A DNA stretch of 10,204 nt from Legionellaceae bacterium (GTDB lineage Bacteria > Pseudomonadota > Gammaproteobacteria > Legionellales > Legionellaceae). The stretch is taken from NCBI GenBank assembly GCA_947473535.1, contig CANJFK010000012.1:1-10204 (forward strand), read 5' to 3'. The notes beneath the pieces are model-generated. The model saw nothing but the letters and a program-made list of their open reading frames with translations. It was not told the DNA's origin and did not search any database. The position numbers and the translations under genes were made by a program. Below, one piece after another: positions 7,534-10,204 of this stretch (position 1 is the stretch's first letter; each line of letters opens with the position of its first letter).

Positions 7534-8274
7534 CTAAGTCATTTCTAATCCGTGATCATCTTCATCGTCGTCGTCGTCCCTTGTACGGTTACTGTAATCT
7601 ACTTCGGGCTTCTCGGTTGCATATCTTTCCTTGATTTTTTTATAGGCAACGTAGGTGGCGGTAGGCACCCCCACGACAGTAGCGGTACCTATGGCTAGAT
7701 TAGTGGTAGCCGATGTGACTGTTGGTGCAGCAATACCCATCGCGGCAGGCATGCCTGTTGTCAATGCGCCTACCGTTGTCAATGCACTTTTCAGGAACAG
7801 TGGTATTAACATGGTGGTGAAGGCGTGCACGATAAAGGCAACTGCCGCTACGGCAATAGCGGCTGCTGTAATTGGTGCAAGAACATAAAAAAGACCGGCA
7901 GCGAGCGCAGCAAGGACCACAACACCTATAAAAATTTTCAGTGCCAAACTCATTTTATAATCATGTTCATGAATCCACTCTGCCTGTTGATCAAGTTTGT
8001 TTAATGCGGCATTTCGTTTTGCTGGGTTTGTGTTCGAGAGTACTATGTTGACTGCTCGTAGAGACGCAATTCTTTCGTCGATGGGTATATGGGTCTGACT
8101 GGATCGTTTTTTAATAAAATCAATGTTATCCTTAGCGATCGGATTGGTTGCGTTTAACCCCTCTGCATATGGTGTCTTCGAATTTCTTTCAAGAGCTCGT
8201 AGCTGATCGTTTAGGTCTTCTATCTGGCTTGCTCTTGGTTTGGGTTGTTTAACTCGTTTCCTAATTTTTCCCAT
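7534..8274 (-). CDS. Unrecognised membrane-associated protein with a poly-acidic C-terminus
   Basis: I do not recognise this protein. From ATG at 8274 it has 246 residues: a basic start (MGKIRKRVKQPKPRAS); a hydrophilic, probably helical region to about 105; a strongly hydrophobic Ala/Val/Ile-rich middle with two likely membrane helices (about 110-130 and 137-162); a small-residue Ala/Thr/Gly stretch to about 210; KKIKER; and an acidic tail RTRDDDDDEDDHGLEMT. It has no signal peptide. ATG 8274 is preferred because GGGG (8284-8281) lies 6 bases upstream. ATG 8280 would sit directly against that site, and the longest frame would begin with TTG at 8286. The gene converges on kdpD (13-base gap) and diverges from uvrA. 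The mix of charged N-terminus, central hydrophobic hairpin and acidic C-terminus recalls some secreted effectors of intracellular bacteria, but that is inference; an ordinary inner-membrane protein is equally possible. Confidence 0.75.
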   Translation of the reverse strand: MGKIRKRVKQPKPRASQIEDLNDQLRALERNSKTPYAEGLNATNPIAKDNIDFIKKRSSQTHIPIDERIASLRAVNIVLSNTNPAKRNAALNKLDQQAEWIHEHDYKMSLALKIFIGVVVLAALAAGLFYVLAPITAAAIAVAAVAFIVHAFTTMLIPLFLKSALTTVGALTTGMPAAMGIAAPTVTSATTNLAIGTATVVGVPTATYVAYKKIKERYATEKPEVDYSNRTRDDDDDEDDHGLEMT

Positions 8275-8280
8275 TGTCAT

Positions 8281-8284
8281 CCCC
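8281..8284 (-). promoter_or_regulatory. Ribosome binding site that decides the start of the orphan gene
   Basis: GGGG on the minus strand, followed by ATGACA and then ATG at 8274. The 6-base spacing suits the ATG at 8274. It leaves no room for use of the ATG at 8280. Confidence 0.45.
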
Positions 8285-8306
8285 AAATAATCAACTTCTA
8301 TTAGAT

Positions 8307-8312
8307 AGTATA
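8307..8312 (-). promoter_or_regulatory. Candidate -10 box for the minus-strand orphan gene
   Basis: On the minus strand the sequence reads TATACT at 8312-8307, one base from consensus. It would start transcription about 25 bases before the chosen ATG at 8274, leaving a short leader with the GGGG ribosome binding site. The region upstream (8318-8340) is AT-rich, but I see no clear -35 box. Confidence 0.4.
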
Positions 8313-8363
8313 GCTTAAAAATTAAGATTTAAATTGAGATGTGTTTTAATTACATGATCATTA

Positions 8364-8516
8364 GGATCTGTTGATAATTCACCATCAGAAGCCCGACCTC
8401 CCGCGACTTGTTCGCGGGATCCAGTGATCCTGCTTAATGCACAGGCCTATTGCACAGAATCAGGTCGAAATGGATCCCGCGAACAAGTCGAAATCTGAAT
8501 TAATGTCAACAGACCC
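8364..8516. mobile_element. MITE-like inverted-repeat element, about 153 bp, flanked by TA
   Basis: The left end reads GGATCTGTTGA then TAATTCA (8364-8381). The right end, read on the opposite strand from 8516, gives GGGTCTGTTGA, CAT, TAATTCA. These are terminal inverted repeats with one mismatch in the first 11 bases and a three-base length difference after them. Both ends are bordered by TA (8362-8363 and 8517-8518), consistent with a TA target duplication. Inside is a perfect 20-bp inverted pair (8404-8423 and 8471-8490). The element has no coding capacity. TA duplications are known for IS630/Tc1-mariner elements and for some IS5-family (IS427-group) elements. Which family mobilised this one cannot be told without a parent copy. 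It fills over half of the divergent region between the orphan gene and uvrA. Confidence 0.65.
8404..8490. repeat. Perfect 20-bp inverted repeat pair inside the MITE-like element
   Basis: The arm at 8404-8423 (CGACTTGTTCGCGGGATCCA) is the exact reverse complement of the arm at 8471-8490, with a 47-base spacer. The left arm also takes part in a local hairpin, CCCGCGA (8400-8406) against TCGCGGG (8412-8418) around CTTGT. Transcribed, the pair could form a long stem. The GC-rich arms stand out from the AT-rich surroundings. The spacer holds a 7-base direct repeat TGCACAG (8438-8444 and 8451-8457). Confidence 0.85.
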
Positions 8517-8527
8517 TAGCATTATGC

Positions 8528-8533
8528 TATGAT
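8528..8533 (+). promoter_or_regulatory. Candidate -10 box for uvrA beside the MITE edge
   Basis: TATGAT, one base from consensus, lies 29 bases before the uvrA ATG and 11 bases beyond the right edge of the MITE-like element. The matching -35 region would fall inside the element's right terminal repeat (about 8505-8510, GTCAAC), which is a poor match. No SOS-type operator was found by eye between 8517 and 8562. Confidence 0.35.
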
Positions 8534-8562
8534 CTATCGTACTTCCTCACAACGATATCCCT

Positions 8563-10204
8563 ATGCAAACGATCCGTATTCGTGGGGCTCGCACCCATAA
8601 TTTAAAAAACATTAATGTTGATTTGCCACGTAATCAGTTAACAGTGATTACGGGCCTATCGGGTTCAGGTAAATCATCATTGGCGTTTGATACCTTATAC
8701 GCTGAAGGCCAACGGCGCTACGTGGAATCATTGTCTGCCTACGCTCGGCAATTTTTATCGATGATGGAAAAACCGGACATGGATTCGATCGAGGGCTTGT
8801 CTCCTGCTATTTCTATCGAACAAAAAGCAACATCACATAACCCGCGATCCACGGTCGGTACGATTACTGAAATATATGATTATTTGCGCCTATTATTTGC
8901 TCGTGTGGGTGAGCCACGCTGCCCGCTCCATGGGGTGAGCTTGCATGCTCAGACGGTAAGTCAAATGGTAGATCATGTGTTAAGTTTACCTGCCGATAGC
9001 AAAGCCATGATTTTGGCACCGGTTGTTCGTGAGCGCAAGGGCGAGCATGTCCAGCTATTGCAGCAGTTACAGGCACAAGGGTATGTACGTGCTCGAATTG
9101 ATGGTGAATTATGTGAGTTGGATGCGCCACCTACACTAGCACTTCGTAAAAAACACACGATTGATGTCGTTGTCGATCGCTTCAAAATCCGACCCGATTT
9201 GGCCCAGCGTTTGAGTGAATCGTTTGAGAATGCGCTCAATTTGGCCGATGGCCTGGTTTTAGTTGCCTCAATGGATGATTTATTTCCCGATTTGATCTTT
9301 TCATCTAAATTTGCGTGCGCTGAGTGCGGGTACAGTTTGAGCGAGCTCGAACCTCGGCTTTTTTCATTTAATAATCCAATGGGTGCCTGCTCGGCCTGTG
9401 ATGGCTTAGGTGTGGATCAGTTTTTTGATCCAGAGCGCGTTATTCATGACGAGACGTTAAGTTTAGCCAATGGCGCGATTCGGGGTTGGGATAAACGCAC
9501 GACTTATTATTATGCGTTGCTCGAAGCGTTAGCCCACCATTACCATTTTTCGATTGATGCGGCCTTTTGTGATTTGCCGCAAACGACGCGTAATCGTGTG
9601 TTATATGGTAGTGGGAACGACGTGATTGAGTTTCGTTATCAGCGTCCTAACGGCGGCTCGCTCATCAAAAAACACCCGTTTGAAGGTATTATTCCGAATA
9701 TGCAACGCCGGTATCGAGATTCTGATTCAAATCTCGTTCGTGAGGAATTAGCAAAGTATTTGTCGTCCAGGCCGTGCCAATTATGTGGGGGTGCACGTTT
9801 GTGTGAAGCGGCACGACATGTCTTTATTAACGAGAAAACCTTGTCTGAGTTGACGGCTTATTCCATCGAAGATACGTATGAATTTTTTAAACAGTTGCAA
9901 CTACCTGGCAAGCGCGGGGAAATTGCCGGTAAAATTAATAAAGAGATTGTTGAGCGCTTGGGTTTTTTGGTGAATGTTGGTTTGAACTATTTATCCTTAT
10001 CGCGTAGTGCGGAGACCTTATCGGGCGGGGAAGCGCAGCGCATTCGATTGGCGAGTCAAATTGGCTCAGGTTTGGTTGGCGTGATGTATATCCTGGATGA
10101 GCCATCGATTGGCTTGCATCAACGTGACAATGCTCGTTTGTTAAAAACATTAGTGCATTTACGTGATTTGGGTAATACGGTGATCGTCGTTGAGCACGAT
10201 GAGG
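8563..10204 (+). CDS. uvrA: UvrA, excinuclease ABC subunit A, N-terminal part (runs off the window)
   Basis: This is the DNA damage-recognition ATPase of nucleotide excision repair. It acts as a dimer in the cytoplasm and loads UvrB at lesions. The window holds 547 codons, against about 940 in the whole protein. Visible are Walker [10 protein letters not shown] (31-39, Lys37), the ERKGEH-containing UvrB-interaction region (about 130-245), a zinc module with Cys252, Cys255, Cys276 and Cys279 (CAEC ... CSAC), the ABC signature LSGGEAQR (486-493) and Walker [11 protein letters not shown] with Asp512 and Glu513. The H-loop histidine follows in VEHDE, just before the end. The start gives the family N-terminus ([14 protein letters not shown]), although no good ribosome binding site precedes it. 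No stop codon lies in frame. In many gammaproteobacteria uvrA is divergent from ssb; here its divergent neighbour is an unrelated orphan gene. Confidence 0.97.
   Translation, partial: MQTIRIRGARTHNLKNINVDLPRNQLTVITGLSGSGKSSLAFDTLYAEGQRRYVESLSAYARQFLSMMEKPDMDSIEGLSPAISIEQKATSHNPRSTVGTITEIYDYLRLLFARVGEPRCPLHGVSLHAQTVSQMVDHVLSLPADSKAMILAPVVRERKGEHVQLLQQLQAQGYVRARIDGELCELDAPPTLALRKKHTIDVVVDRFKIRPDLAQRLSESFENALNLADGLVLVASMDDLFPDLIFSSKFACAECGYSLSELEPRLFSFNNPMGACSACDGLGVDQFFDPERVIHDETLSLANGAIRGWDKRTTYYYALLEALAHHYHFSIDAAFCDLPQTTRNRVLYGSGNDVIEFRYQRPNGGSLIKKHPFEGIIPNMQRRYRDSDSNLVREELAKYLSSRPCQLCGGARLCEAARHVFINEKTLSELTAYSIEDTYEFFKQLQLPGKRGEIAGKINKEIVERLGFLVNVGLNYLSLSRSAETLSGGEAQRIRLASQIGSGLVGVMYILDEPSIGLHQRDNARLLKTLVHLRDLGNTVIVVEHDE

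Noticed and set aside
7655..7888. 77-codon + strand frame opposite the orphan gene
   Set aside because: It is a low-complexity Ala/Val-rich translation of the antisense of the Ala/Thr-rich stretch of the minus-strand protein, with no ribosome binding site.
8275..8286. TTG at 8286 or ATG at 8280 as the start of the orphan gene
   Set aside because: The GGGG ribosome binding site lies between TTG 8286 and ATG 8280, so it fits neither. It is properly spaced only for ATG 8274.
8354..8361. ATGATCAT palindrome next to the left edge of the element as an operator
   Set aside because: It is a single 8-base palindrome in AT-rich DNA with no second copy; it is expected by chance.
8364..8386. CTGT...CAG near uvrA as an SOS (LexA) box
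   Set aside because: The match is limited to CTGT and a distant CAG with wrong spacing and interior, and it belongs to the left terminal repeat of the mobile element about 180 bases from uvrA.
8400..8490. Inverted repeat as a transcription terminator
   Set aside because: It lies between two divergent gene starts, where no transcript needs to end, and no T tract follows the stems. A mobile-element origin fits better.
8864..9239. Two 88-codon minus-strand frames within uvrA, and a 71-codon one at 9935-10150
   Set aside because: They are antisense to a clear uvrA and overlap each other; there is no sign of coding.

Overview
The window suggests a moderately AT-rich gammaproteobacterium. KdpA, KdpB, KdpD and UvrA all read as proteobacterial versions, and KdpB and KdpD can be lined up with the E. 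coli proteins from memory almost end to end. A placement near Legionellales (Legionella/Coxiella relatives) is a guess, based on general character and on one effector-like orphan protein. No rRNA or other marker is present to settle it.

Layout. Bases 2-169 hold a 55-codon reading frame of unknown function at the left edge. Bases 239-7520 hold a high-affinity potassium-pump locus on the + strand: a 30-residue membrane peptide, kdpF, kdpA, kdpB, kdpC and kdpD, tightly packed with short gaps or 11-base overlaps. Converging on it is a minus-strand gene (7534-8274) for an unrecognised protein with a charged N-terminus, a hydrophobic middle and a very acidic C-terminal tail. The divergent intergenic region (8275-8562) holds a roughly 153-bp MITE-like inverted-repeat element with TA at both edges. 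It is followed by uvrA (from 8563), which runs off the right end after 547 codons.

How the genes work together. KdpF, KdpA, KdpB and KdpC form the ATP-driven K+ importer used when external potassium is scarce. KdpD normally senses K+ limitation and phosphorylates the response regulator KdpE, which turns the operon on. Three parts of this system are abnormal here. kdpC carries a one-base deletion in a G run that splits it in two frames. KdpD has Gln-Asn in place of the phospho-accepting His-Asp of its H-box, although its ATP-binding domain looks intact. No kdpE follows kdpD. KdpA and KdpB keep all the key residues I can place. The locus is therefore either in early decay, affected by a sequence error in kdpC, or run by an altered regulatory scheme in which KdpD is no longer a conventional histidine kinase.

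No RNA genes, CRISPR arrays or complete transposase genes were seen. The main points for a second look are the KdpD H-box, the kdpC frameshift, the missing kdpE, the MITE-like element beside the uvrA promoter, and the orphan acidic-tail protein.
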